From the NCBI GenBank assembly GCA_963383645.1, contig OY726567.1, forward strand, positions 65,934,552-65,998,551: 64,000 bases of DNA, given 5' to 3'. Position 1 is the first letter of the stretch, and each line of letters begins with the position of its first letter. This document shows, in pieces, positions 13,101-21,769 of the stretch. The notes beneath the pieces were generated by a model, which did not search any database, was not told where the DNA came from, and saw only the letters and a program-made list of their open reading frames with translations. The DNA is from Muscardinus avellanarius. Lineage: Eukaryota; Chordata; Mammalia; Rodentia; Gliridae. The translations under genes were made by a program, and so were the position numbers.

Positions 13101-13640
13101 AAAAAAAAAAAAAGCCAGGCATGGTGGCACACAATCCCCAGTACTTGGAGGATGGCAGGTTTGAAGACAGCCTCAGTAAGTAGTAAGACTCTCATCAACC
13201 TAGAAAGACTCTGTTTCAAAATAAAAATAAAGTAGGGATGAACGTAAGCCGGAGGCTGGGATGTAAGTCGGAGGTTGGATGTCTCTGGTTTCAATCCCCA
13301 GTACCACAAATAAGTGTATTTGCTAAATGAACTGATCAAATAACTCCTGAAGGCCTGAGCCACCCTGCAGGAGGGCCTGGCCCTGCCCTTTCTCTGGGTG
13401 ACCTTGGGTGGATACCTTGCCCTCCCCAACCCAGATTTGGGCTCGTGCTCTGGAAGGGCGCTGCTGGGGGAGTGGTGAAGGGGGACTCCAGGGCTGGGAG
13501 GTCGGGTGCCCCTTCCCGCGCCCGCCCACCGCGGCCCGGGCCTGTCCGCGGCGCGCACGCGGACCGCAGACTCACTTGAGCAACACGGCGCCACCCACCG
13601 CCGTGCCCAGCACCGACGCGGGCAGCAGGTAGCGGTTCAT
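477..13640 (-). CDS. RDH13: Retinol dehydrogenase 13, 5' part (coding exons 1-4)
   Basis: Partial gene on the minus strand; the later exons lie left of base 1. Coding exons are complement(13576..13640, 8404..8522, 5949..6104, 477..581), 445 nt, giving the first 148 residues of a family usually about 331 aa long. RDH13 is an NADP(H)-dependent short-chain dehydrogenase/reductase that reduces retinal and sits on the mitochondrial inner membrane, facing the intermembrane space. Visible are an N-terminal hydrophobic segment (residues 2-21), the cofactor-binding TGANTGIG motif (exon 2), the [15 protein letters not shown] stretch (exon 3), and the NNA motif followed by [19 protein letters not shown] (exon 4), all characteristic of RDH13. 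The catalytic YxxxK lies in unseen exons. The classical NNAG motif reads NNAA here. All four donors are GT and all visible acceptors AG. The introns are repeat-filled (5.4, 2.3 and 5.1 kb). Confidence 0.95.
920..1816 (-). mobile_element. Minus-oriented B1-dID SINE cluster, RDH13 intron 3
   Basis: Reading the minus strand, the approximate units are: solo right (dID) arm 980-1040; full C-type dimer 1065-1259 (short left arm, right arm with the 'ggcttccaggaaccccagtacc' type ending); left-arm fragment 1265-1345; full dimer 1413-1588; full dimer 1601-1816. Poly-T at 947-979 is the A-tail of the first unit. Right arms keep tRNA-type A and B boxes; left arms are 7SL/B1-like (CCGGGCGTGGTGGCGCAC type start). 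Confidence 0.85.
2320..2420 (+). mobile_element. MIR fragment
   Basis: The stretch with 'ctgtgtgaccctggccaag', 'tcacgtagcttctgtgtg' and 'actcagtttcccactttgta' is the conserved core and 3' part of a mammalian-wide interspersed repeat, plus orientation, directly upstream of a younger SINE. Confidence 0.7.
2421..3896 (+). mobile_element. Plus-oriented B1-dID SINE cluster
   Basis: Approximate copies: 2421-2612, 2820-2992, 3118-3260 (5'-truncated), 3302-3500 and 3666-3890. The last contains an internal duplication: a 17-bp motif starting 'gatacttgggaggcta' occurs at 3682 and again at 3719 (period 37). A-rich tails follow each copy. Unique intronic DNA lies between the copies (for example 3500-3660). 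Confidence 0.8.
3950..3992 (+). mobile_element. MIR 3' end fragment
   Basis: 'ggtacacagaaggtgcttaa' followed by 'taaatg' matches the 3' terminus typical of MIR elements. Confidence 0.5.
4066..4097 (+). repeat. (GT)16 microsatellite
   Basis: Perfect GT run located at the T-rich side (A-tail) of a minus-oriented SINE at about 4100-4262. Confidence 0.95.
4100..4497 (-). mobile_element. Two minus-oriented B1-dID SINEs
   Basis: Full dimers at about 4100-4262 and 4290-4497, each reading right arm then left arm on the plus strand, ending in the complement of the B1-like start. Confidence 0.8.
4512..4612 (+). mobile_element. hAT-type MER DNA transposon fossil
   Basis: A 'ctttagttctgcaagccata' start and 'ccccagtaaaactttgatt' end match a non-autonomous hAT/Charlie-type MER element that also occurs at 14656-14845. 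The exact subfamily needs a library search. Confidence 0.45.
4612..5760 (+). mobile_element. SINE cluster with an ID-like monomer and opposed copies
   Basis: ID-like monomer 4612-4680, in which 'gtggctcagtggtagaag' keeps the A box; plus dimers 4687-4890 and 4931-5120. The latter has an A/C mosaic structure (C-type short left arm, A-type right arm). Left-arm fragment 5165-5222 is cut by a minus dimer at 5240-5447. Then plus dimer 5487-5690 and solo dID arm 5703-5755. Confidence 0.8.
5949..6104 (-). CDS. RDH13: RDH13 coding exon 3
   Basis: 156 nt with a CTCCAG acceptor and a GTAGGA donor. It encodes [39 protein letters not shown] and [12 protein letters not shown]. The second part holds the acidic LDL segment that contacts the cofactor in short-chain dehydrogenases. 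Confidence 0.95.
6295..6800 (-). mobile_element. Minus-oriented SINEs, RDH13 intron 2
   Basis: Left-arm fragment 6295-6345, full dimer about 6370-6588, left-arm piece 6598-6721, followed by a plus-oriented solo dID arm 6737-6800. Confidence 0.75.
6815..7350 (+). mobile_element. L1M 3'-end fossil split by a SINE
   Basis: The old L1 3' region ('attattcagccagaaaaatg' ... 'gaactgtccagaattggca' ... 'gggggtgatgaaaatgct') is interrupted by a B1-dID copy at 6868-7065. The SINE is flanked by 16-bp direct repeats (6852-6867 and 7066-7081, 14 of 16 identical), its target-site duplication. L1 homology resumes exactly after it. Confidence 0.75.
7402..8370 (+). mobile_element. Plus-oriented B1-dID SINE run
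   Basis: Approximate copies: 7402-7595, 7613-7820, 7858-8060, 8175-8370. The tail of the second copy is a (GAAT)n microsatellite (7823-7857). The last copy ends about 30 bp from the exon 2 donor of RDH13. Confidence 0.85.
8404..8522 (-). CDS. RDH13: RDH13 coding exon 2 (dinucleotide-binding motif)
   Basis: 119 nt with a TTCAG acceptor and a GTAAAA donor. It encodes [19 protein letters not shown] followed by the Rossmann glycine motif TGANTGIG and [11 protein letters not shown]. The reading frame joins exon 1 after two bases of a Lys codon. Confidence 0.95.
8755..10055 (+). mobile_element. Plus-oriented SINE run, RDH13 intron 1 (part 1)
   Basis: Approximate copies: 8755-8955, degenerate 9128-9215, left arm 9217-9345, full 9380-9590, solo left arm 9618-9740, full A-type 9743-9945, solo dID arm 9978-10050. 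Most tails are AAAT-rich. Only short unique stretches (for example 8523-8750 and 8960-9120) separate them. Confidence 0.8.
10257..13315 (+). mobile_element. Plus-oriented SINE run, RDH13 intron 1 (part 2)
   Basis: Approximate copies: 10257-10445 (B-type), 10468-10655 (C-type), 10839-11030 (A-type), solo left arm 11070-11215, 11212-11410 (C-type), solo dID arms 11442-11510 and 11535-11590, degenerate 11790-12065, solo left arm 12086-12222, 12224-12420 plus extra dID arms 12472-12535 and 12565-12615, 12645-12840, 12890-13105, 13112-13310. Unique sequence is limited to about 10055-10256, 10690-10835 and 11590-11790. Confidence 0.85.
13576..13640 (-). CDS. RDH13: RDH13 coding exon 1 (start codon)
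   Basis: ATG is the complement of 13638..13640, with G at -3. The exon encodes [20 protein letters not shown] plus Leu and the first two bases of Lys, then a GTGAGT donor (complement of 13570..13575). This hydrophobic leader matches the human RDH13 N-terminus and is the membrane/mitochondrial targeting segment. Confidence 0.93.
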
Positions 13641-13935
13641 CCCGGCGGAGGTAGGGCTGGGACGCCAGGCAGCTCAGAGAAAGAGCCCGCCGACCAGCAA
13701 TGCACGTGCGGAAGCGGAGCCGCCGGCTGGGGCGAAGGAACCCGGAAGCGCGGGGCGGGAGGGGGCGGGGTCTCCAGGGCGCGACCTATAGGAACCGGCT
13801 CCGAACGCTTGGGCTGCTGGGAATGGTAGTTCCTGAGTCGGGGCGGGGCCTAGGCGATGGGTGGGGCGAGACCTGGGTGAGGCCTGGGCGAGGGCGGGGC
13901 TTGAGGGAGGGGCGGGGCTTACACTCCCGGTTCTT

Positions 13936-13943
13936 TGACGTCA
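13936..13943. promoter_or_regulatory. Consensus CRE (CREB/ATF site) upstream of RDH13
   Basis: Full palindrome TGACGTCA at the distal edge of the RDH13 CpG island, about 300 bp upstream of the start codon. A CpG-island setting favours CREB/ATF occupancy. Function is inferred from the motif only. Confidence 0.5.
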
Positions 13944-14014
13944 CATCCAACCTGCAAAAAAGCATCTCTCTGAAATTAAATGAGGATTGATTCCCGTCGC
14001 TCCTTTTACTTTTC

Positions 14015-14463
14015 TTTTTTCTTCCTTCCTTTCTTCTGAATGGAGCCTAGGTGCATTCTACTTCTGAGCTACATCCCTAGCTCACTTTTTAGTTTTTGTC
14101 TTTGTTTTGGGGTATTTTTGGTGGTACTAGGGGTGGAAACCAGGGGCTTTCTACCTCTGGGCTATACTCCCAGACCTATTTTATATTTTATTTGGAAACA
14201 GGGTCTCACTAAGTTGCTGAGAGCCTCACTAAGTAGCTGAGGCCGGCTTCGAACCTGTGCGATCCTCCTGTCTCAGCCTCCCAAACGCTGGGATTACAAG
14301 CGTGCGCCACCACGCCCGGCTTTTATTTCTTATTTTGAAACAGGATCTCACTAGGTTGATGAGAGTCTCACAAGTTGGTGAGGCTGGCGGCGAACCTGCG
14401 ATCCTCCTCTCTCAGCCTACCCAAGTACTGGTATTACAGGTTTACACCACCATAGCCGGCTTG
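14015..14463 (-). mobile_element. Minus-oriented SINE array
   Basis: Solo dID arm about 14040-14085, full A-type dimer 14115-14322, left-arm copy 14323-14463, all read from the minus strand. Confidence 0.8.
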
Positions 14464-14485
14464 GAGCTACCTTTTAAGACAGAGA

Positions 14486-14620
14486 TAAGAAAGAGAGAGA
14501 GGGGGGGGGAGGAAGGAGGAAGGAGGAAGGAGGAAGAAGAAGAAGAAGAAGAAGAAGAAGAAGAAGAAGAAGAAGAAGAAGAAGAAGAAGGAGGAGGAGG
14601 AGGAGGAGGAGGAAAGGAGG
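14486..14620 (+). repeat. Pure purine tract, (GA)n-(GAA)n-(GGA)n
   Basis: 135 consecutive purines on the plus strand. A G-rich/GA start is followed by about 19 GAA units and then GGA units. It can form triplex DNA. A near-twin lies at 30523-30656. Confidence 0.9.
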
Positions 14621-14655
14621 TGAACTAGAATCCTGATATCATCCATCTTGAGGAC

Positions 14656-14850
14656 AGAGGTCAGCCAACATTTTCTAAAGTGAGACATACAGTAAATTCA
14701 GCTTTGCGAGCCACAGATTGTAGCCATTCTGCTGCAGTAGCTAGAAGCATTCATAGATAATATGGAAACAAAAGAACATAGCTGTGTGCCAATAAAACTT
14801 TATTTGCAAAAACAAGTGATGGGCCATAGTTTGCCAACGCCCATCACAGA
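14656..14850 (+). mobile_element. hAT-type MER DNA transposon fossil
   Basis: 'ggtcagccaacattttctaa' ... 'gctttgcgagccacag' ... 'ccaataaaactttatttgca' ... 'gggccatagtttgccaac' reads almost end to end as a mammalian non-autonomous hAT/Charlie-type MER element. The subfamily is not assigned with certainty. Confidence 0.6.
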
Positions 14851-15249
14851 ATTTGGAAGATGGCAGGAAGTGAATCATGACAAGAACCTAACCAATAACG
14901 AGCATGGTAATATTGCTGGATGACAAGATTATTATTTTAAGGAGAACCATTCATGCAAATCCCCTCCTCTGTGGACCTCCTACTTGATTCCCAGACACAC
15001 CCAAGGTAGATTAGAATGTCTCCTTGGTAGCCAGGCTGGCTGTACACCCCTTTTCCATTGTCAGAAAGCTGCTGATAAGCGATGGACGCTGTCCTAGGTG
15101 CTGAGAGAATCCTCCCACACTGCATCTGCTCTCTCTGCAGAGGCTCAGGGCTCCCAACTCCCCTCCAAAATAGTTCCTAATATGAGAGAGTGCTCCAAAA
15201 CTTGGTCTCAAAGAGGACCCAGGCCATGTATACCTTCATACTAGGGGCT

Positions 15250-15380
15250 GGGGCTCTGGGCCCAGTGAGTTTCGGCTCTGTCGCTTGTTGGCCATGCTCC
15301 CCCTTCCTGTGCCTCTGTCTCCTCATTTGTAAAACAGGGTTATTGGTTATATCTGCTGCATCCAGACATTGTGCTAAGTA
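15250..15380 (+). mobile_element. MIR fragment
   Basis: 'ttcctgtgcctctgtctcct' followed by 'catttgtaaaacagggttat' is the MIR core/3' block. The preceding 14850-15250 shows no repeat or exon that I recognise. Confidence 0.6.
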
Positions 15381-15464
15381 GAAGAGCCTGCAGGGGACAC
15401 TTGGACACCAGGAACATAGCAGGGCTCGGTGACTTGCTGGCTTTGCAGAGGGTTGGATTTTTTT

Positions 15465-15932
15465 TTTTTTTTCCTGTACTGGAGATTGAACTCAGAGCTG
15501 TTTTACCTCCAACTAGAGGAGGCAGAACCCTCAGCCCTCTTTACTCTATTTTGAAACAGGGTCTCGCTAAGTTGTGAAGGGCCTCACTAAGTTGCTGAGG
15601 CTGGCCACAAACCTATGATTCTCCTGTCTCAGCCTCCCAAGTACTGGGATTACAAGTGTGTACCACCATGCCTGGCTCCCCCAGCCCTATTTTATTCTTT
15701 TTTTTTTTTCTTTACAGTACTGGGGATGGAACCCAGGGGCATTCTACCTCCAAGCTACACCCCCAACCCTAGTTTTTATTCTTTGTTTTGAATCAGGGTC
15801 TCACTGTGTTGCAAAGGGCCTCACTAAGTAGCTGAGGCTGGCCGTGAACCGTGATCCTTCTGTTTCAGCCTCCCAAGTTTAAAAGGGCTGGGGGGTGTAG
15901 CTCAGTGGTAGAACTCTCCTGGGTTCAATTTC

Positions 15933-15984
<52 letters not shown>

Positions 15985-16400
15985 CAGAGGCTGAGACTTT
16001 ACCCTGAAATTGCCACAGTTGGTAAACTGTTGGCTGAGGAATCCTAGTTTTCCCCAACTCCAGCTTTTTGAGTCTGGAGTTGAACTGCAATACTACTGCT
16101 GTCTCAGCCTCCCAAATGCTGAGATTACAATCATGCACAACCACACCTGTCCTCGCAGCCCTAGTTTTTATTCTTTATTTTGAAACAGGGTCTCAGTAAG
16201 CTGTGGAAGGCCTCACGAAGTAGCAGAGGCTAGCCGCGAACCATGATCCTCCTATCTCAGTCTCCAAAGTACTGTATTTTTTTGTTTTGAAACAAGATCT
16301 TGCTAAGTTGCAGAAGATTTTGGTAAGCTGGTGAGGCTGGCCTTGAACCTGCAATCCTCCAGTATCAGCCTCCCAAATACTAGGATTACAGGCACCCCAG
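15465..16400 (-). mobile_element. Minus-oriented SINE cluster with GA microsatellite
   Basis: Full dimers about 15465-15680 and 15705-15880 (minus), plus dID arm 15885-15938 whose tail is a perfect GA run (15936-15983), then left-arm pieces 16085-16160, 16160-16275 and 16285-16400 (minus). Confidence 0.75.
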
Positions 16401-17100
16401 CTTTAGCTTCAAGTTCACTGTTAGCCCCTGGGAATGTGGGTGGCACATGTGGGAAGTCTTTGCATTCTTTTTGCAACTTTTCCATAAGCCTGAAATTATT
16501 TTGCAACCAGATCAATGCAACATGGGTGCACCTTAAAAACATAATGCTTACAGCCGGGTGTGGTAGCGCACGCTTGTAATCCCCGTGCTTGGGAGGCGGA
16601 GACAGGAGGATCGCACTGGTTCGGAGCCAGCCTTGCTGGCTTAAGAGACCCTGTTTCCAAATTAAAAAAAAAAAAAAAAAAAACATAATGCTTAGCCGGG
16701 TGTGGTGGTGCACACTTGTAATCCCAGCATTTGGGAGGCTGAGACAGGAGGATCACAGTTGGCGGACAGCCTCAGCTACTTAGTGAGGCCCTCTGCAACT
16801 TAGTGAGACCTTGTTTCCAAATAAGGAATAAAAAACAGGGCAGGGGGTGTAGATTGGAGGTCGAACGCCCCTGGGTTCCATCCCCAGACCAACAAAAACA
16901 AAACAAAACAAAACTATGATGCTTCGTGAAAGAAGGCAGACACAACAGGTCACATGTTGCACAGTTTCATTTACATTTACATGGAATGTCCAGAATGAGC
17001 AAATCCACACAGACAAAATGGATGGGGAGGCCTGCAAATAGGGATGGGTTTCATTTGGGGAACAATAAAAATGTTTTGGAACAAGACAGAGCACTGTGAA
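16400..17100 (+). mobile_element. L1M 3' fossils with two SINEs inserted at one site
   Basis: L1 3'-end homology ('ttttgcaacttttccataag' at about 16470; 'gcaacatgggtgcacctt' at 16518; 'catggaatgtccagaatgag' at 16980) is broken by a solo left arm (16551-16680) and a B-type dimer (16695-16910). Three copies of the target site (16537-16550, 16681-16694, 16911-16924) bound the two insertions. Confidence 0.75.
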
Positions 17101-17217
17101 CATGTCGGAGGCTGTGTCTCCCACCAATCCTGGGCTCAGGAGGGCAGGCTGTGGGCTGTCCTGCTCCCATCTCATCCTGGAGCCTGGAGCAGCAGCACCT
17201 GGTGCGAGAAGATGCTT

Positions 17218-17402
17218 AAGCCAGGCAGTGCACACGCCTGTAATCTCAGGATAGAGATGCTGAGACAGAGAGGATTGTGGGTTTGAGGCCAGCCTCATCG
17301 ATTTAGCAAGATAATCAGCAACTTAGTGAGACCCTGTTTTAAAATAAAAAGGTGGGGGGGGTGGTTCAGAGGTAGAATGAATGCTCCTGGATTCAGTCCC
17401 CA
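17218..17402 (+). mobile_element. B1-dID SINE with purine microsatellite tail
   Basis: Plus-oriented dimer whose A-tail runs directly into the long purine tract at 17405-17653. Confidence 0.75.
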
Positions 17403-17404
17403 AT

Positions 17405-17654
<250 letters not shown>

Positions 17655-17683
17655 GGCGCGGGCGCTTAAGAAATACTTGTTGA

Positions 17684-17876
17684 CGCTGGGCGTGGTAGCG
17701 CACGCAGGCTTGTAATCCCCGCGCTTGGGAGGCGGAGACAGGAGGATCGCGCTGGTTAGGAGCCAGCCTCGCTGGCTTAAGAAACCCTGTTTCCAAATTT
17801 TAAAATATATTTTTTAAAAATAGGTCTGGGAGTGTAGCCCGGCAGTAGAAGGGCTTCCAGAAACCCCAGTACCACA

Positions 17877-17920
<44 letters not shown>
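17684..17920 (+). mobile_element. C-type B1-dID SINE with (CA)n tail
   Basis: Short left arm ('agcctcgctggcttaagaaa') and 'gaagggcttccagaaacccc' right arm, tail replaced by a CA run at 17879-17920. Confidence 0.85.
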
Positions 17921-17921
<1 letters not shown>

Positions 17922-18169
17922 AAATACTTGTTGAATGGAAGAATGCTCCTCTTGCAGGAACGGGTGGCTGAGAGTGCTTGGAGCGGGGATGAGGCTCCGG
18001 GAAGTGCAGGCCTGCTCCAGAGCTCCCTCCTCTCACGTCCTGCCACCTTGCTCCTTTAGTTTTTCTTTCCTTTGTCTATGTTTTTTCCATCCATGACGGA
18101 GCGCTTCATGTCCCAAGCCCTTGACCTGTCTCTCACCCTCCCAGCAGCACTGAGCACAGGTACCAGAAA

Positions 18170-18479
18170 GTGTGCTTATTTATTTATTTATTTACTTACT
18201 TACTTATTTATTGTGATACTGGGGATGGAACCTAGGGGCATTCTACCCCTGAGTTACACCCCAGCACTATTTTATTTTTATTTAGAAAGAGGGTTTCACT
18301 AGGTTGATGAGAGTCTCACTACTTGCTGACACTGTCCTCAAACCTGTGATCGTCCTGTCTCACCCTCTTACGTATTGGGATTACAAGCGCGCCATGCACC
18401 CAACGTTTGTTTATTTATTTATGTATGTATTTACTTGTTACTGGGGATTCTACCCCAGCTCTTTTTATTTTTATTTATT

Positions 18480-18521
<42 letters not shown>

Positions 18522-19345
18522 CACACACCGGGGATGCAACCAAGAGCCTTCTACCTCTGGAATATACCCCCAGACCTATTTTAATTTTTATTTGAAAACA
18601 GGGTCTCACTAAGTTGATGAGAGCCTCGCTAAGTTGATGAGACTGTCTTCCAAACTGTGATCCTCCTGTCTCAGCCTTCCAAGTACTGGGATTACAGGTG
18701 TGTACCACCATATACTGTTTGTTTGTTTGTTTGTTTGTTTTGAAACAGACCCACACTGAGTTGCAGAGAGTCTCTTGAAGTTGCTGAAGCTGGCCTCAAA
18801 CCTGTGATCTTCCTGTCTCAAACTCCCCAGTATTGGGATTGAAGGCATGAGTGACCATGCCCAACTTTATTCCTATTTATTTTATTTATTTATTTGTTTG
18901 TTTGTTTCTTTGATTGTTTTGTAGTACTAGGGATGTAACTCAGGGGCATTCTACCTCCAAGATACACCCCAGACCCCAGTCCTATTTTTTATTCTTTATT
19001 TGGAAACAGGGTCTCACTGAGTTGCAAAGGGACTCACCTAAGTAGCTGCTGTGAACCGCGATCCTCCTGTCTCAGCCTCCGAAATGCTGGGTTTACAGCT
19101 GTGTGCCACCACGCCAGGCTTTATTTTATTTTATTTTAGTGGTACGGAGGATAGAATCCAGGGTGGTTCTACCTCTGAGCCACACCCCCGGCCCAATTTT
19201 TTTTTTAATCCTTATTTTGAAACAGGGTCTCAATAAATTGTGGAGAGCCTCACAAATTTTTGAAGAAGGCCATGAACCTGCGATCCTCCAGTCTCAGCCT
19301 CCTAAATACTAGGATTACAGGTGCGCACCATCACGCCCGGGGGTT
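18170..19345 (-). mobile_element. Minus-oriented SINE run with (TTAT), (GT) and (TTTG) tails
   Basis: Approximate minus copies 18215-18410, 18525-18720, 18745-18865, 18920-19120 and 19135-19340. Their T-rich (tail) sides carry simple repeats: TTAT/TTAC 18174-18212, GT 18482-18518, TTTG 18716-18742. 17920-18170 is unique sequence with no exon recognised. Confidence 0.8.
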
Positions 19346-19399
19346 TTAATCCCACTTTAGAAAGGAAGAAACCGAGGACCAGGGAGGCGGGGAGAAGTC

Positions 19400-19760
19400 A
19401 CTGGCTTCAGCCCAAGACGCAGACTCCAGGACCCCGCGGTCCTTCCCTTCGCCTCCCTTGGCGATCCCCGCCCAGCCTCCAGGTCGGTCCGGCTCGTCCA
19501 GTTTCAGGCAGGGGCCGCCAGGCCGCCGCACCCTCCATCCCTCCCAGAGAACAAACAGCTCCGCGGGGCCACCAGCCTCGCTCCACCCTCCCGCTCCGGC
19601 CGGGCCGGTTCCAGGCGCAGCCGGGAGCCCAGCGCCTCTCCCCGCCCCTCTCGGGCGGCGGGTCTCAGAGCAACTCTGGGGGCGCCACCTGCCCCGGGCA
19701 GAGGGACAGCACCCGCCCCTGGAGCTGCCCTGGCACCGTGGCGGCGCCACCATCACCACC
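19400..19760. promoter_or_regulatory. Orphan CpG-dense island between RDH13 and EPS8L1
   Basis: By eye this block holds about 35 CpG dinucleotides in roughly 350 bp. It includes CCGCGG, CGGGCGGCGGG and GGCGGCGCC clusters and is framed by SINE sequence. No RDH13 or EPS8L1 coding exon lies here; it is 5.8 kb upstream of the RDH13 start and 10 kb upstream of the EPS8L1 start codon. It may be an alternative EPS8L1 promoter, an unannotated noncoding RNA promoter, or a distal element. Open frames of 180-210 codons cross it but look like GC-rich chance frames. Confidence 0.5.
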
Positions 19761-20210
19761 CCCTTCGCCTCTGGTCCTCCGCCTGGTCCCTCACCTGCCT
19801 CCGGAGCCAGCAAACCCCCTCCAGTCAAAGCCCAGGCGCGACCCCCTGGGAGAGGCCTCCTGACCGCCCACCCGGGGCAGCCTGGGGTCTGCACCTGCCC
19901 CCACCCACCCACCCACACACTCCGGTCTCCACCTCAGTTTCATTTTCTCCAGAACTCTGGCCATAATCAGAAGTCTTATTTACGTTTACCTGTTTATCCT
20001 CCTGTCCCCACCACACCCACCAGGATTACAATATCACAGCGCATCAGTGCTTGGCACACAGTAGGTGCTCAAGTGTTCGCTACCACGTGACTTCAGGACT
20101 TTGCCTCCCTATGCTGAGAATGGGATTCTGTGCCTCCTCTCTCTTGGCGGACTCCTATTCATCCTTCAAAGGCCCACTGAGTTCAATTAACCAGGGAAGG
20201 CTCCTCCCTT
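19760..20210 (+). other. Mostly unique spacer, MIR 3' end at about 20050
   Basis: GC-rich sequence fades into unique DNA. 'gtgcttggcacacagtaggt' at about 20049 is a MIR 3' terminus. No exon is recognised. Confidence 0.4.
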
Positions 20211-20373
20211 CCTTCTTTCCTTCCTTCCTTTCTTTCTCTCTTTATTTCTTTTTCTTTCTTTCTGTTGTTGTTGTTGTTGTTATTATTATTATTATTATTA
20301 CTTTTTTTTGCCGGTCTGGGGCTGGAACCCAGGGACATTCTACCTCTGAGCTACACCCCCAGCCCTGTTGTAT

Positions 20374-20404
<31 letters not shown>

Positions 20405-21140
20405 GCCGGTACTGGGGGTGAAAACGAGAGGCATTCTAACTCTGAGCTATACCCCCAGCCCTATTTTGTGTGTGTGTGTGTGGCACTGGGGGTGGAACCC
20501 AGGAGTTTTTCTACCTCTGAACTATACTCCCAGACCTATTTTATACTTTATTTGGAAACAGGGTCTCACTAAGTTGCTGAGAGCCTCACTAAGTAGCTGA
20601 GGCTGGCTTCGAACCTGTGTGATCCTCCTGTTTCAGCCTCCCAAGTGTGGGGATTACAAGCATGCGCCACCATGCCTGGCCCCCCAACAGCCTATTTTTA
20701 ATCCTTTTTTTTTTTTTTTTTTTTTTGTGGGTCTGGGGGTGGAAACCCAGGGGCATTCAACCTCCGAGCTACACCTCCTGCCCTATGTTTTATTCTTTAT
20801 TTTGAAACCGGGTCTCACTGAGTTGCAGAGGGCCTCACTAAGTAGCTGAGGCTGTCTGCAAACCACGATCCTCCTGTCTCAGCCTCCCGAATGCTGGGAT
20901 TACAAGTGTGTGCAACCACGCCTGCCTGGCATTGTTATTGCTGTTGTTTTTGTTTTTGTGCTGCTGGGAGTTGAACCTAAAGTCATTCTACTTCCAAGCT
21001 ACACCACCAGCCCTTTTTAATTTTATTTTTATTTTGAAGCAGGGCCACACTAAGTTGCTGCTGGCCTCAAGCCTGCAATCCTCCTGTCTTAGCCTCTCAA
21101 GTACTATGCTCACAGGCATCCACCGCCATGCCCATCTGGG
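20211..21140 (-). mobile_element. Minus-oriented SINE array with extra dID arms
   Basis: Pyrimidine, (GTT)n and (ATT)n tail at 20211-20300, then dID arm 20305-20375, dID arm 20400-20465, full A-type dimer 20480-20690, full B-type 20725-20930, degenerate dimer 20955-21140. Confidence 0.8.
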
Positions 21141-21276
21141 AAGGCTTCATTGTCTCAGACACACATGCATTAAGGGCTTTCTCTGGGGATATCTGATGCT
21201 CTATAGCACCTCTGTTACTATACATAATACCACAAGTCATGACTGCAGAAGGGCCTATTTCTTCTATGAGACTTAC

Positions 21277-21751
21277 GTGTGTGTGTGTGTGTGTGTCTGT
21301 GTCTGTGTCTGTGTGTGTGTGTGTGTGTGTCTGTGTCTGTGTGTGTGTATGTGTGTGTGTGTGTCTGTGTCTGTGTCTGTGTGTGTGTGTCTGTGTCTGT
21401 GTCTGTGTCTGTGTGTGTATGTGTGTGTGTGTCTGTGTCTGTGTCTGTGTCTGTGTGTGTGTATGTGTGTGTGTGTCTGTGTCTGTGTCTGTGTGTGTAT
21501 GTGTGTGTGTGTGTCTGTGTCTGTGTCTGTGTCTGTGTGTGTGTGTCTGTGTCTGTGTGTGTATGTGTGTGTGTGTGTCTGTGTCTGTGTGTGTATGTGT
21601 GTGTGTCTGTGTGTGTATGTGTGTGTGTATGTGTGTGTGTATGTGTGTGTGTGTCTGTGTGTGTGTGTATGTGTGTGTGTGTGTCTGTGTCTGTGTGTGT
21701 GTATGTGTGTGTGTATGTGTGTGTGTGTCTGTGTGTGTGTGTGTCTGTGTA
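21277..21751 (+). repeat. 475-bp compound TG / TGTGTC / TGTGTATG satellite
   Basis: Continuous alternating or near-alternating TG tract with regularly spaced TGTC and TATG interruptions forming hexamer and octamer sub-blocks. It lies on the T-rich side of a minus-oriented SINE (21770-21985). It is strongly Z-DNA-prone. Long frames in all phases here are artefacts of the repeat. Confidence 0.95.
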
Positions 21752-21769
21752 TGAGAGAGAAAGAGAGTG

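Larger units (their letters stand above)
13480..13955 (-). promoter_or_regulatory. RDH13: RDH13 CpG-island promoter
   Basis: A GC- and CpG-rich block surrounds the RDH13 start codon, in contrast to the AT-rich repeat sea on both sides. It holds several GGGCGG GC boxes (for example 13761..13770 and repeated copies at about 13840-13920), an ETS-type CCGGAAG (about 13742..13748), a near-match to the ZNF143-type element at 13818..13830, and a perfect palindromic CRE, TGACGTCA, at 13936..13943. There is no TATA box, consistent with a housekeeping promoter. The exact start site cannot be read from sequence. Confidence 0.75.

Noticed and set aside
19321..20090. 180- and 210-codon frames over the orphan CpG island
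   Set aside because: High GC makes stop codons rare. They begin inside a SINE and have no known domain. Kept only as a CpG-island observation.
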